Position numbers and translations under genes: made by a program. DNA of 64,000 nt from Seriola aureovittata (taxonomy: Eukaryota > Chordata > Actinopteri > Carangiformes > Carangidae), in the NCBI RefSeq assembly GCF_021018895.1, contig NC_079375.1:15167492-15231491 (forward strand), read 5' to 3'. The notes beneath the pieces are model-generated. The model did not search any database, was not told the origin of the DNA, and saw nothing but the letters and a program-made list of their open reading frames with translations. Positions 1 to 14,810 of the stretch are shown in pieces (position 1 is the stretch's first letter; the number at the start of each line of letters is the position of its first letter).

Positions 1-3000
1 ACAGAATTAAAACAAACATCACTATTTATTATTATTGGTAGCCACACTGAGACAGCATTTGCACTACGAGTGGGAACACAGCAAAGCTATTGTTCATTCA
101 ATTGAGTTAATTTCCTTAGTTAGTTCATGGGCATTTAATATTACTTTCAAGCTAATTGCAAACGCTTAACATCTATTTCACCCCTGTTGTAGATGCTGTG
201 ATTGCTTGCAGTGATGTTGCTGATAGATGTAACATTTAACCAAAGATCTGCATAATAAAGACTCTGATTTGTGGAAAGATGCCAGTCAATTCTGTCACCA
301 AAGCCAGCGAAGCAGCTTTTTCCTGTGTTAATAGATTCTCACTTTTCAGGGACTTTTATGGTAATCATGTCCCCAGGCATTACTTTATGCAATGTGAACA
401 CTAAATTCTCTGCAAAATAAAGTCAGGGTGGGCATAGTGCAGATTTTAGCCCGGCCTCTCCCCCACTGCTAGCTGTAATGAACTCAACAAAGAAAGCAGA
501 ACAGTAGGTGGAGTGGAGCCAAGCCTTTCCTCTGTGCCCTTCTTCTACTTGCTTCGCTATTTAAGCTCCCCTGTGAAACAACAAAATCAGCAAACATGGC
601 AGAGAATGTATTCTTTTTAGTAGGGCGGGCGTAATCTGCAGCATGCCCACCAAGCATTTTGTTTTATTCAGTGTTCACACTGTTGCACAAAGTGTACAGT
701 GCCAGTTAGTTGACTGCAGTTTTCTGGAAACGGTTTTGTTTTCGTTTCCTGCCCACTTGTTGGAGGAAAATTTATCTCTGAGGAGTTTTAAGAAAAAAAC
801 ATACACAACTGGCTAATTCTCCTCTCTGGCCTCATACTATCAATAAAAACTAAATTTATCGTCCAATACAACACTTGGAAATCAATATCACCATCGCTGC
901 AAGCAACACTTGGTCTCATATATATTCAATATTCCAAATACTTTACCTCTTTGAACAGCTGGAAATTTCATTCTTCTATATTTTTTCAGTTTCTTCAATT
1001 CAATTTTCTAGTTGAAGTGAACCAGTAAATCTGGCTTGTATCATATGACTGTATATTTTTCATCTGCGTTTATCGTCCTTTTTAGAATTGAAAACAATAG
1101 CAACTCTCCCCTCTATAAACTACTACTAATATAATCATGTAGATATAGAGATGAAGATACTGCGTCTTTTGATGTGTTCCCCTTTTAACTGCAAACTAAT
1201 TCATAAAGCCCACTGAAGCATTTCCGCTTTAACCACTGTATTTTTAGCCAGTGTTGTGTTAAAGGACGGATGGAACGTACTGCATGTTGACTAAATTGCA
1301 ATCATGAGCCTGATAGTAAATGTCATAGGAATATGTTTTTAATCTGATTTGTAGTGACACGTTTCTTTGCTGAGCTGGGTAAAAGTTGCTTTTGAAATAG
1401 TTTAAGATGTAGATAACTTCAGGTCCTTAAGCTGTTGTGGAAACAGGGAAACAGTCCTCTAAGGCAAAATAAAACCAACATAACCTGAAATATAATTCAT
1501 TACAAGCTGTTTCAACACGTGACTTTTCCCAGATCTGATTTATGTTTCAGTGTCAAAGTGACTGTTTGAGAGCCTCTCATGCAATCTTTCTCCCATAGAG
1601 ATTTATAGTAGAGTAGGGAATTCTCTATGTACTTATTTCATTAACTACTTTAGATGAAGTTTGCCTCAGTGTATTTTTGTACAAGGAACAAAGGTCATGA
1701 AGCTTTGCAGAAAAGGAACAGAATGTTATTTGTATTGTGAGGGATTTCTCTCATGGGAAACTATAAGGTGCTCTTTAAACTTTCAAGAAGAAAGCTCATG
1801 TAATATTTATGTTTATTTTTCCAATTATTCTTCATCAGTTTAAGCTGTTTCAGTCAATGAGAAAATCACAAAAGGGAAATTGTTTGAGTCGAGTTGTCCT
1901 GTTGTAGAAAAGCCCGTCCTACCTTAAAAATCTATTTATATATGATTTTTTTTCTTTTTCCATTTGTTTAAAGAGTTCATCCATTTCTTGGAACAAATGT
2001 TACTTTACATCTATTAGTGTAATTAAAAAGTAACCTTACTTTTCATTGAGAGCTTTCAGAAGAACAAATAACTTGATATAGAGCAAATGCAACCATCTTG
2101 AGTGGAATTACATAGACAAAGGAGCCTGACTTATATTCTTGGTATTGTGAATAAGTTGACAGTATTTCCTGTAGCATCAAGTAAGTTCAATACAAGCCAA
2201 CCGATCAAATACTTTCTCATCTTTTGGGAAAGGAGAGGGATATAAATTGGCTTTTTGTTTGTACGGTATGTTTTTCATTATGTAAAATTTCATCCATTCA
2301 ATCAACTGTATGACATCAGGTTTGAAAAGAGCATCTCCACCATTATTTAAACCTAAAACTCAGTCTCAGTCACTGGAACACACTAGCACTGGCTGTTTAT
2401 TTTCAATCACTCCGTGACTGATGTGACATTGTAAAAAAAAAAAAAAAAAATAGAGTTAATAATGACACCAATTCCTCTATGGTATCAAAATGAAAAATGC
2501 TTTATTTCAAGGGTTTACTTTTACAAGTTGATTAGCTGATATTACCACCATGTTTGGTGGTATTTGTTATCTAAGCCAGATACTGTCAATAATTTGAAAT
2601 CTTGCCATGGAAATGTAAATGTTGACAAAATGTGATCTCGACTGTTTGAAAAGCTCATATATACTGAAACTACGGATTTATTGTTGGATAACCTTGGATA
2701 TTACTGTCAAATTTAGCTCTAGTTTGACTTAAACATGTACTATATAGTTCCTTTTTTATTACATTTTCTACATATTAATAAAATATTCAAATAGTCTGAT
2801 TTGGTGTCTTTTGTTTCTCTTTTTGATTAATGTGTGCTGATTACTTGCTGTTGTATGTAAAGTTTATGGTGAACTGTTTATGAGGCCTTTACAAACATGT
2901 ACAATATTTTTGTATGCGCAGAACCTTGGTCCATTCGTACATTTTTGGAGTCAATTGTTCAAAGAGGTTGAGCTGTGGTTACTGTAACTGCTGCCTCTCT

Positions 3001-6000
3001 TTACCCCTATCAGGGTTTCAGGCCTCCATTAATTTTCGTGCTGCGTCCAACTCTCAACAAACTGTGATGGGTGCCTTCATGGAAAACACTATTTTCTAGC
3101 AAGCTGTCCTATGTAACTGCAATTGTGGCATTGTGCCGATGCGGTGGCGCAGTATCATAATCAGCACAGTTCACTGAGATAAGTGCTGCCAAAACTGCCT
3201 GCGAGGAAGAAAAGAACTGCAATTTTCCTCAAGGATTTTCTTCCAAAGAGCATCTGTGTTTTGCCAGCTGCAGGAATGTGTCAGGCAGCAGTGCTCTGAT
3301 AGTTTGTGGTTGTTCAAACAGATGAATTTCATTTCATTTACATCCAAGCACATCCAGTTTCTTGAAAAGGGTTTCCTAAATTAATATTACATCACTGCAG
3401 TTCCTCAAATTGCCACTTGAGGCTGCCGTCAAAAGTGAGTTAATGCCCATAGACTCCCATGTTAAAATGCCCAACTTTACTGCAGAAATAAATGTTTACA
3501 GATACAAAAAAAAAGGATTTTGGCCTCTATAGCTTATATAGTTGGTGTTTTTCAGATAGTATTAGTTAAAGACTGTAACGATGTTGTCACAGTAAAATAA
3601 AAATTTCAATAACAGTTCTTTGTTGCATACTTTGGGGTAGTGTTTGTCTTTCCTCACTGTAAAATATTCATGAATTTGGAAGAATGACTGAAACATAAAC
3701 AAAATAAAAAAAGCCAAATATCAGCTGGAATAATATTCAAATTTTAAAATATTAAATGTCACGAAATTGTGAAAAATGCACAAGATGACATCTCCTACAT
3801 TATATTTTATAATTATACCTTTGGAAATTCCTCAGGATTCACTAGAAATCCTAAAACATGCTGCTTGTAAAAAGTGTTTGCTTGAGGCAGTTGAAAGCAT
3901 CCTACACATGCACGTGTGCACATGATCCGGATGGTACCACCTCCACCTCATTTTGAGCTAGGAAAAACCCTGCCAATGAAATAATGAAGTACCAAAAGCC
4001 GAGTGACTATATGTCATAAACTTTTCAAAGTATCGTCACCTCTAATTGGGGTCATTAAAAACTGAAGTGAGGCGAGCAGCAGTTACAAGTGAACAGTGAA
4101 AGGTGCCGTCATAAAAGTCTGCCAGTGTGGTTTTGCTCCAGGACTTCTAATTTATGCTCATACAGACACAAAGCAGACCTGCATGGACATAAAAACACAT
4201 CTGGAGACTTGTAGTACAACACTGGGTAAACATTCACTCTACATTAAAAATGTAATCAACTTCAAAGAGGTGATTGTATAGAATAATCTGTTGCCCAATT
4301 TTAAGTAGATGTGACTATCAGAATTTAAACAAGGTAGACTTTAATTCATGAAAAACATTAATTGACTCAAGACCATATAAATGAGTTTAGCACTTTCTGT
4401 CTTACCGAGAAAGATCAAAACCTCTCTCATGTCTGTTTGTTAAATATGGAGCTACTGCCGGGTTAGCTTAGCATAAAGACTGGACACACAGTGAAGCATT
4501 TAGGCTGGTTCTGTCCAAAGTAAACGGCATCTCCAAAGCTTATTAACACATTGGCTGTGTCTGAAATCACTCCCTATTTACTCTATTGTGCACCATTTTA
4601 TTTGAGTGTCCAAATTCTATGGAAGTCAGTCTATGGATGAAAACGAGAGTCGGTGAATTTGAGGTTGCCAAAGTTAAAGCTAAAATGTTTATTTAATTAT
4701 TGTTTACATATATTACATATATATATATATATTGCACTCATAAATGCAAGAGAACTTTTCAAACAGAAACCAACTGCTGGTGGAAGCTTTTTAAATTTTT
4801 TTCTCATTCTGATTCGTTTCTACACCATTTGTAGACATGTAGTCAAGTCAAAATTGTTTTATTAATAACCTGATCATATTGGGTGCTAACTTCAAAGAGC
4901 TACAAACCTTGACTAAACTGGTGCAACTTGGTTCTGTACATTTAATTTATGTTGTTAAACTATCTTGAATAATGAAATGATCAAACATTTTTGTTATCTC
5001 TTATTTTATTGTTTTTTTTGTATTACAATATTTCATTCATTTAAATGACTTTAATTGTTTGTTTTTTTATTTAAACTTGCTATTTTTTTTAGCTCTTTAT
5101 ATTAAGCACTTGCATTAGATGTATATTCTCAGCTCCTTAGCTTCAAAACTACAAATTCAGGCTAATTATCTGTTATTATTCTGTTAATTATCTGTATCAT
5201 CTGATCTAATTAATCGAAGACTTGACTGGTGTGAATCTTCAAACACAGCTAGTTTGAGCACGTTTACTCACGCTGAAAAAATATGCAAATGTACAGATAC
5301 ACACACACGTTCAGGATAGCAGCTACAGATTTTATTGCAATAAGAGATACTCACAAAACTCTCACTTCAGCAGTTTTAAGATTCATTGGTTAATTACGGC
5401 ATGTTCTAATTATCCATTAATTATCCATTCAAGTGACTGGTCAGCAGAAATAACTTGGTAAATAATGAGACTGCGTGAAGTTTGTGAATATATTAGAGTC
5501 AGGCAAATAAATGAGCCACACAGCACTAGTAGTGTAGTAAAGGTCAGAATGATAAGCTCTTGTTCAGCCATTATCAAAACAAAGCAAATCACACCTTGGT
5601 CATTATAGAAATTGATACTATAACAATGTTCTCTAACAGTGATGTTGTGGTTCAATTATTAAATAAAAATTAAATGAGATTAAGTTATTTTTAAATACTT
5701 CTAATGTAGATTTTGCTGAACAGAAAATAAATAACTTCAGCAGTGTGTGTTAGGACAACTGCTTTACCCTGTTTTCCACTTTTCTAGCATAATTTACTGA
5801 ATATTCTGTTCACCACAAGTGCACACTGTGCCTAACTAACCAATTGATCAGGATGTCTTGTACAAGTTAAAAAACACACCATGATTTTACTGTTTGTCTG
5901 ATTTAAAAGACTCCAAACTATGCTGTGTTGTTGACATCACTGCAACAGTCTGCTGGACTCATAATTAATGCTGTAAAGGCTGTGGCTGTACTTCTTATAT

Positions 6001-6233
6001 GAGGAATATCTCTCACTATGTCTCACTTTTATTGCAACCAGCAGGTGGGGTAATCAGACACTTTCCCTATTCTTGTCACTTGTTGACAGAATTGTCCCTT
6101 ACAATATTTAAGTGAACTTGTTGTCACTATGTTTGGAGTGAAATCATATTAGATCATTCCAATGACCCAACAAAAGGCTACATCTCCAAGACAACTGATT
6201 TAGGCATGCTAGCATATGATATCACTGAAAGAA
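1..6233. other. AT-rich intergenic DNA, no recognisable gene
   Basis: No reading frame here resembles a known family, and the longest (about 80 codons, 5410-5655 minus) is unremarkable. Small features seen are an A18 run at 2433-2450, an (AT)n tract near 4717-4732 and scattered AATAAA-like hexamers (for example near 414 and 2777). If the human gene order holds, tnr should end to the left on the plus strand, so part of this could be its 3' flank or long 3' UTR. I found no tenascin C-terminal coding sequence to support that. Confidence 0.5.
4445..4545 (+). repeat. Fragment of a dispersed foldback (MITE-like) repeat
   Basis: The stretch with GGTTAGCTTAGCATAAAGAC followed by a GGCTGGTTCTGTCCAAAG motif matches one arm of the longer repeat copies at 34.0 kb and 45.0 kb in this window. 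Only one arm is recognisable here, so it is a degraded or truncated copy. Confidence 0.5.
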
Positions 6234-7369
6234 AGACTTTTAATGCCTTATGTGTTTATTACGTATGTTGTTTTTTTGAATTTTTCTTTACCTTACTATA
6301 CTATGTTGTTTTTTCTCACTTTTTTTCTCCATACTATACTATGTCTTTTTTATGACTTTTTAGGCCTTACTAAACTGTTTCTTTTTTCATTTTTTATGCC
6401 TTACTGAACTATGTTTTTTTATTCACTTTTTATGCCTAACTGTACTATGTCGTTTTTATGTCTTTTATGTCTTACTATACTATGTCGTTCTCATGTTTAT
6501 ATCTAACTATACAACATCGTTTTTTTCAGTTTTTAATGCCTTAGTAAACTATGTTATTTTTTTCACTTTTAATGCCTGACTGTACTATGTCGTTTTTATG
6601 CCTTACTGTACTATGTTTTTTATTCACTTTTTGTGCCTTACCAAACTATGTTGTTTTTTTTCAATTTTTATGCCTTACTACACTAGATCATTTTTTTTCA
6701 CTTTTTATGACTTACTATACTATGACGTTTTATATGCCTTTCATGCCTTAGAAAACTATGGGGTTTTTTTCACTTTTTATGCCTTACTGTACTATGTCGT
6801 TCTAATGTTTATTTCTTACTATACTATATCTTTTTTTAGTTTTTATGCCTTACTATACTATGTTGTTTTTTTACACTTTTTATGCATAACTAGAATATGT
6901 CATTTTTTTTCACTTTTTATGCCTACCTATACTATGATGTTTTCTTTTAACATTTTATGCCTTATTATACTATGTCGTTTTTTTTTTTTTTTTGCGCCAT
7001 ACTATGCTATGTCATTTAAATGCCTTGATAAACTATCTTGTTTTTTTCACTTTTTATACCTTACTATAGTATGTCGTTTTTTTCACATTTTTTTTTACCA
7101 TTCTATACTATGTCGTTTTTGTGACTTTTTATGCCTTTATGTACTATGACGTTTGTATGCCTTACTAAACTGTATTGTTTCTTTCTCTTTTTATGCCTTA
7201 CCATATTATGTCTCATTTTTCACTTTTTTTGCCTGACTATAATATTGTGTTTTTTAAATTTTTATGCCTTACTATACTATGTCGTTTTTATGACTTTTTA
7301 TGCCTTACTATGTCGTTTTTATGTCTTACTAAACTATCTTGTTTTTTTCATTTTTTTTTGTCTTACTAT

Positions 7370-9180
7370 ACTATGTCTCTTTTTCACTTTTTAATCCTTA
7401 CAATACTATGTTCTTTTTTGCGCTTTTTATGCCTTACTATACAATGTCATTTTTATGCCTTACGTTATGTTGTTTTTTTCACTTTTTATGCCATACTATA
7501 CTATGTTGTTTTAATGATTTTTTTATGCCTTTTATGCCTTACTGTACTATGTTTTTTATTCACTTTTTATGCCATACTATACTATGTTGTTTTTATGGCT
7601 TTTTATGCCTTAATGTAATATGTTGTTTTTATGATTTTTTTATGCTTTACTATACTATGTCGTTTTTATGACTTTTTATGCCTTAATGTAATATGTTGTT
7701 TTTATGGCTTTTTATGCCTTAATGTAATATGTTGTTTTTATGATATTTTTATGCCTTACTTTACTATGTCGTTTTTATGCCTTACCAAACTATATTGTTT
7801 TTTTCATTTTTTTTGCCTTGCATATTATGTCGTTTTTATGATTTTTGATGCCTTACTATACTATGTCGTTTTTATGCCTTACCAAGATATATTGTTTTTT
7901 TCATTTTTTTTGCCTTGCATATTATGTCATTTTTATGATTTTTGATGCCTTACTATACTATGTCGTTTTTATGCCTTATTAAATTATATTGTTTTTTTCA
8001 CTTTTTTTGCCATATGTCGTATTTTTCACTTTTTATGTCTTACTAAACTTTGTCGTTTTTTTTCACTTTTTATGTCTTACTAAACTTTGTCGTTTTTTTC
8101 ACATTTTATGCCTTACTTTACCAGGTCTTTTTTTTTCATTTTGTAATCCTTACTATACTATGTTATTTTTTCTCATATGTCTAACTATAGTATGTCGTTT
8201 TTATGCCTTTTATGTCTTACTATACTGTTGTTTTTTTCACTTTTTATGCCTTACTATATACCATGTCGTTTTTTCTGCCTTTTATGCCATACTATACTAT
8301 GTCGTTTTTATGCCTTTTATGCTTTACTAAACTATGTTTTTTATTCACATATTTTGGCTTACTATACTGTCATTTTACTAAATATTCATGCGTTGTTATA
8401 CTATGTAGTTGTTATGCCTTTTATGTCTTACTATACTATTTCTTTTTTTCTCTTTTTAACCCTTGTTATACTACGTTCTTTTTTACGCTTTTTATGCCTT
8501 ACTATACTATGTCATTTTTTATGCCTTTCTACACTATGTTGTTTTTTTCACATTTAATGCCTTACTATAGTATGTTATTTTTATGATTTTTTTATGCCAC
8601 ATTATACTATGTCGTTTTTATGACTTTTTATACCTTACTGTACTATGTCGTTTTTATGCCTTTTATGCCTTACTATACTATGACATTTTTATGTCTTTTT
8701 TATGCCTTATTATACTATGTCATTTTTATGATTTTTTTATGCCTTACTATACTGTCATTTTAATAAATTTTCATGCCTTATTATACTATGTTGTTGTTAT
8801 GCCTTTTATGTCTTGCTATACAATGTCTCTTTTTCACTTTTGAATCCTTACTTTACCGTCATTTTCATGCCTTACTAAATTGTATTGTTTTTTTCACTTT
8901 TTATGTCTTTTTTATGCCTTACTATAGTATGTCGTTTTTAAGACTTTTTATTCCTTAATGTACTATGTCGTTTTTATGATTTTTTTTATACCTTACTGTA
9001 CTATGTTTTTTATTCACTTTTTATGCCTTTCCTTACTATGTCATTTTAATAAATTTTCATGCCTTACTATTCTATGACGTTTTCATGACTTCTTATGCCT
9101 TACTATGTCGTTTTTATGCCTTACTATGTCGTTTTTTTTTTTTAATTTTCATACCTTCCTATAGTATGTCGTTTTTATGA
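7370..9180 (+). repeat. Segmental duplication inside the satellite, copy 1
   Basis: The order of variant monomers here recurs almost unchanged about 2.0 kb downstream. For example, the stretch translating with FLCLNVICCFYGFLCLNVIC at about 7640-7740 recurs at about 9650-9760, 2016 bp away. The offset drops to about 1980 bp toward 8.77 kb because of small indels. Boundaries were estimated by eye. Confidence 0.8.
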
Positions 9181-9384
9181 CTTTTTAGGCCTTACTAAAC
9201 TATGCCGTTTTTATGACTTTTTATGCCTTACAATACTTTTACCTTTTAATGCCTTACTATATTATATAATTTTTATGACTTTTTATGCCTTACTATACTA
9301 TGTCGTTTTTATGCCTTATTATACTATGTTGTTTTTTTCACTTTTTATGCCTTACTGTACTATGTCGTTTTTATGCCTTTTATG

Positions 9385-11130
9385 TCTTGCTATACAATGT
9401 CTCTTTTTCACTTTTTAATCCTTACTATACTATGTTCTTTTTTGCGCTTTTTATGCCTTACTATACAATGTCATTTTTATGCCTTACGTTATGTTGTTTT
9501 TTTCACTTTTTATGCCATACTATACTATGTTGTTTTAATGGCTTTTAATGCCTTAATGTAATATGTTGTTTTTATGATTTTTTTATGCCATACTATACTA
9601 TGTTGTTTTTATGGCTTTTTATGCCTTAATGTAATATGTTGTTTTTATGATTTTTTTATGCTTTACTATACTATGTCGTTTTTATGACTTTTTATGCCTT
9701 AATGTAATATGTTGTTTTTATGGCTTTTTATGCCTTAATGTAATATGTTGTTTTTATGATATTTTTATGCCTTACTTTACTATGTCGTTTTTATGCCTTA
9801 CCAAACTATATTGTTTTTTTCATTTTTTTTGCCTTGCATATTATGTCGTTTTTATGATTTTTGATGCCTTACTATACTATGTCGTTTTTATGCCTTACCA
9901 AGATATATTGTTTTTTTCATTTTTTTTTGCCTTGCATATTATGTCATTTTTATGATTTTTGATGCCTTACTATACTATGTCTTTTTATGCCTTATTAAAT
10001 TATATTGTTTTTTTCACTTTTTTTGCCATATGTCGTATTTTTCACTTTTTATGTCTTACTAAACTTTGTCGTTTTTTTTCACTTTTTATGTCTTACTAAA
10101 CTTTGTCGTTTTTTTCACTTTTTATGCCTTACTTTACCAGGTCTTTTTTTTTCATTTTGTAATCCTTACTATACTATGTTATTTTTTCTCATATGTCTAA
10201 CTATAGTATGTCGTTTTATGCCTTTTATGTCTTACTATACTGTTGTTTTTTTCACTTTTCATGCCTTACTATATACCATGTCGTTTTTTCTGCCTTTTAT
10301 GCCATACTATACTATGTCGTTTTTATGCCTTTTATGCTTTACTAAACTATGTTTTTTATTCACATATTTTGGCTTACTATACTGTCATTTTACTAAATAT
10401 TCATGCGTTGTTATACTATGTAGTTGTTATGCCTTTTATGTCTTACTATACTATTTCTTTTTTTCTCTTTTTAACCCTTGTTATACTACGTTCTTTTTTA
10501 CGCTTTTTATGCCTTACTATACTATGTCATTTTTATGCCTTTCTACACTATGTTGTTTTTTTCACATTTAATGCCTTACTATAGTATGTTATTTTTATGA
10601 TTTTTTATGCCACATTATACTATGTCGTTTTTAAGACTTTTTATTCCTTAATGTACTATGTCGTTTTTATGCCTTTTATGCCTTACTAAACTATGTTTTT
10701 CTATTCATTTTTTATGCCTTACTATACTGTCATTTTAATAAATTTTCATGCCTTATTATACTATGTTGTTGTTATGCCTTTTATGTCTTGCTATACAATG
10801 TCTCTTTTTCACTTTTGAATCCTTACTTTACCGTCATTTTCATGCCTTACTAAATTGTATTGTTTTTTTCACTTTTTATGTCTTACTATAGCATTTCATT
10901 TTTAGGACTTTTTATGCCTTACTATACTGTGTCGTTTTTATGATTTTTTTTATACCTTACTGTACTATGTTTTTTTATTCACTTTTTATGCCTTTCCTTA
11001 CTATGTCATTTTAATAAATGTTGATGCCTTACTATTCTATGTTGTTCTTATGCATTTTATGTCTTATTATACTATGCCGTTTTTTTTTTAATTTTCATAC
11101 CTTCCTATAGTATGTCGTTTTATTGACTTT
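9385..11130 (+). repeat. Segmental duplication inside the satellite, copy 2
   Basis: This is the second copy of the block at about 7370-9180, in the same orientation. It shares rare variants such as the unit reading MPYQDILFF and an interrupted unit with an Asn-Val-Ile-Cys-Cys reading. Such a match in unit order cannot come from simple monomer similarity. The exact ends need a dot plot. Confidence 0.8.
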
Positions 11131-12719
11131 TTTGGCCTCAACATAGTGCAGTATTTTTTTTCAATTTTTATGCCATACTATATAATTTTTATGACTTTTA
11201 TGCGTTACTATACTATGTCGTTTTTATGCGTTATTAAACTATTGTTGTTTTTTTCACTTTTTATGCCTTACTGTACTATATCATTTTTATGCCTTTTATG
11301 TCTTGATATACTATGTCTCTTTTTCACTTTTTAATCCTTACTATAGTATGTCGTATTTTTCACTTTTTGTGCCTTACTATACTATGTTGTTTTTTTCACT
11401 TTTTATGCCTTAATATACCATGTCGTTTTTCTGTATTTTATGCCAAGCTATACTGTGTAATTTTTTTTACTTTTTATGCCTTACTGTAGTATGTTGTTTT
11501 AATGATTTTTTATGCCTTCCTATAGTATGTCCTTTTTATACCTTACTATTCTATGACGTTTTCATGCCTTTCTATATTATGACGTTTTTATGCCTTACTA
11601 TACTATGACTTTTTCTGACTTTTTTTGCCCTACTATACTATGTTGTTTTTTTCACTTTTTATGCCTTACTATACCATGTCGTTTTTCTGCCTTTTATGCC
11701 ATATTATACTATGTCATTTTTATACACTTTTTATGCCTTACTATACTATGTCATTTTAATAAATTTCTCATTCCTTGTTATACTGTGTCGTTATTGTGCC
11801 TTTTATGTCTTACTATGCTATGTCTCTTTTTAATCCTTACTATACTATGTTCTTTTTTTCGCTTTTTATGCCTTACTATATTATATAATTTTTATACCAT
11901 ATTTCATTTTTTTAATGCCTTAGTATATTATGTTTTTTGATTCGCTTTTTAGGCCTAACTATAATATGTTGTTTTTTCACTTTTTTGTCCTACTATACTA
12001 TGCCATTTTTATGGCTTTTTCTGCCATTCTATACTATGACTTGTTTATGCCTTACAATACTTTTACCTTTTAATGCCTTATTTTACTATGACGTTTTTAC
12101 GACTTTTCATGTCTTACTATACTATGACGTTTTCATGACTTCTTATGCCTTACTATACAATATTGTTTTTATGCCCTACTATACTATGAAGTTTTTATGA
12201 CTTTTTATGCCTCACTAGACTATGTCGTTTTTATGACTTTTTATACCTTAGTATGTCGTTTCTTGACTTTTTATGCCTAACTATACTAAGAAGTTTTTAT
12301 GACTTTTTATGCCTTGCTATACTATGCCGTTTTTATGACTTTTGATGCCTCACTATACTATGACTTTTTATGCCATACTATACTATGACATTTTTATGAC
12401 TTTTTATGCCTTACTATAAAATGACTTTTAATGCCTTACTATACTGACATTTTTATGACTATTTATGCCTTACTATACTATGCCGTTTCTATGACTTTTT
12501 ATGCCTTACTATACTATGACTTTTAATGCCTTACTATACTATGACATTTTTATGACTATTTATGCCTTACTATACTATGCCGTTTCTATGACTTTTTATG
12601 CCTTACCAAACTATGCCGTTTTTATGACTTTTTATGCCTTGCTATACTATGACATTTTTATGTCTTTTTATGCCTTACTATACTATGACTTTTAATGCCT
12701 TACTATAGTATAACATTTT

Positions 12720-13640
12720 TATGACTTTTTATGCCTTACTAAACTATGCCGTTTTTATGACTTTTTATGCCTTGCTATACTATGCCGTTTTTACGACTTT
12801 TTATGCCTTACTATACTATGACATTTTTATGAGTTTTTATGCATTACTATACTATGACTTTTTATGCCTTACTATACTATGACATTTTTATGACTTTTTA
12901 TGCCTTATTATGCTATGACTTTTTATGCCTTACTATACTATGACATTTTTATGACTTTTTATGCCTTACTATGCCATAACAATTTTATGACTTTTTATGC
13001 CTTACTATACCATAACATTTTTATGACTTTTTATGCCTTACTATACTATGCCGTTTTTATGACCTTTTATGCCTTACTATACTATGTTGTTTTTATGACT
13101 TTTTAAGCCTTACTAAATTATGCCGTTTTTATGACTTTTTATGCCTTACTATACTATGACATTTTTATGAGTTTTTATGCATTACTATAATATGACTTTT
13201 TATGCCTTACTATACTATGACATTTTTATGACTTATTATGCTACTACCTTTTATGCCTTAGTATACAATTACATTTTTATGACTTTTTATGCCTTGCTAT
13301 ACTATGACATTTTTATGAGTTTTTATGCATTACTATACTATGACTTTTTATGCCTTACTATACTATGACATTTTTATGACTTTTTATGCCTTACTATACT
13401 ATGACATTTTTATGACTTTTTATGCCTTATTATGCTATGACTTTTTATGCCTTACTATACTATGACATTTTTATGACTTTTTATGCCTTACTATACTATG
13501 CCGTTTTTATGACCTTTTATGCCTTACTATACTATGACATTTTTATGACTTTTTATACCTTACTATACTATGCCGTTTTTATGACCTTTTATGCCTTACT
13601 ATACTATGTTGTTTTTATGACTTTTTAAGCCTTACTGAAT
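12720..13640 (+). repeat. Higher-order block in the satellite, copy 1
   Basis: The series of monomers including a CATAACA variant pair (about 12960-13020) and an AAGCCTTACTAAATT variant (about 13105) recurs about 1.2 kb downstream (offset 1220 bp for 12900 to 14120, 1169 bp for 13422 to 14591). Boundaries are approximate. Confidence 0.65.
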
Positions 13641-13949
13641 TATCCCGTTTTTATGACTTTTTATGCCTTACTATACTATGACATTTTTATGAGTTTTTAT
13701 GCATTACTATAATATGACTTTTTATGCCTTACTATACTATGACATTTTTATGACTATTTATGCCTTACTATACTATGCCGTTTCTATGACTTTTTATGCC
13801 TTACCAAACTATGCCGTTTTTATGACTTTTTATGCCTTGCTATACTATGACATTTTTATGTCTTTTTATGCCTTACTATACTATGACTTTTTTATGACTT
13901 TTAATGCCTTACTATACCATAACAATTTTATGACTTTTTTATGACTTTT

Positions 13950-14810
13950 TATGCCTTACTAAACTATGCCGTTTTTATGACTTTTTATGCCTTGCTATAC
14001 TATGCCGTTTTTACGACTTTTTATGCCTTACTATACTATGACATTTTTATGAGTTTTTATGCATTACTATACTATGACTTTTTATGCCTTACTATACTAT
14101 GACATTTTTATGACTTTTTATGCCTTATTATGCTATGACTTTTTATGCCTTACTATACTATGACATTTTTATGACTTTTTATGCCTTACTATGCCATAAC
14201 AATTTTATGACTTTTTATGCCTTACTATACCATAACATTTTTATGACTTTTTATGCCTTACTAAACTATGCCGTTTTTATGACCTTTTATGCCTTACTAT
14301 ACTATGTTGTTTTTATGACTTTTTAAGCCTTACTAAATTATGCCGTTTTTATGACTTTTTATGCCTTACTATACTATGACATTTTTATGACTTTTTATGC
14401 CTTATTATGCTACTACCTTTTATGCCTTAGTATACAATTACATTTTTATGACTTTTTATGCCTTGCTATACTATGACATTTTTATGAGTTTTTATGCATT
14501 ACTATACTATGACTTTTTATGCCTTACTATACTATGACATTTTTATGACTTTTTATGCCTTACTATACTATGACATTTTTATGACTTTTTATGCCTTATT
14601 ATGCTATGACTTTTTATGCCTTACTATACTATGACATTTTTATGACTTTTTATGCCTTACTATACTATGCCATTTTTATGACCTTTTATGCCTTACTATA
14701 CTATGACATTTTTATGACTTTTTATACCTTACTATACTATGACGTTTTTATGACTTTTTATACCTTACTATACTATGTTGTTTTTATGACTTTTTAAGCC
14801 TTACTGAATT
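13950..14810 (+). repeat. Higher-order block in the satellite, copy 2
   Basis: This is a direct repeat of the block at about 12720-13640 and carries the same series of rare monomer variants. The offset changes by about 50 bp inside the block, consistent with gain or loss of one or two monomers after duplication. Confidence 0.65.

Larger units (their letters stand above)
6234..12300 (+). repeat. Satellite array, left family (about 36-bp monomer, TCG/TTG type)
   Basis: This is a direct tandem array of a T-rich monomer. Each unit carries ATGCCTTACTATACTATG, then a TCG, TTG or TCA triplet, then two long T runs separated by TCAC or ATGAC. Monomers are about 36 bp, with frequent length changes in the T runs and some shortened units. 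Reading frames of up to 183 codons (6598-7149) are a by-product of the 36-bp (12-codon) period. They are built from repeats of Phe, Leu, Tyr, Cys and Met and drift between frames wherever a unit changes length. No interspersed element was seen inside. The start near 6234 is where the first degenerate ACTTTTAATGCC unit appears. Confidence 0.93.

Noticed and set aside
1..3100. 3' end of tnr at the left edge
   Set aside because: Expected from synteny, but no fibrinogen-like C-terminal coding sequence could be found, so no tnr feature was called.
6598..7149. 183-codon open frame, longest in the window
   Set aside because: It lies wholly inside the satellite. Its sequence is the translated monomer with drifting phase, and neighbouring frames are equally open. 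No independent evidence of coding.
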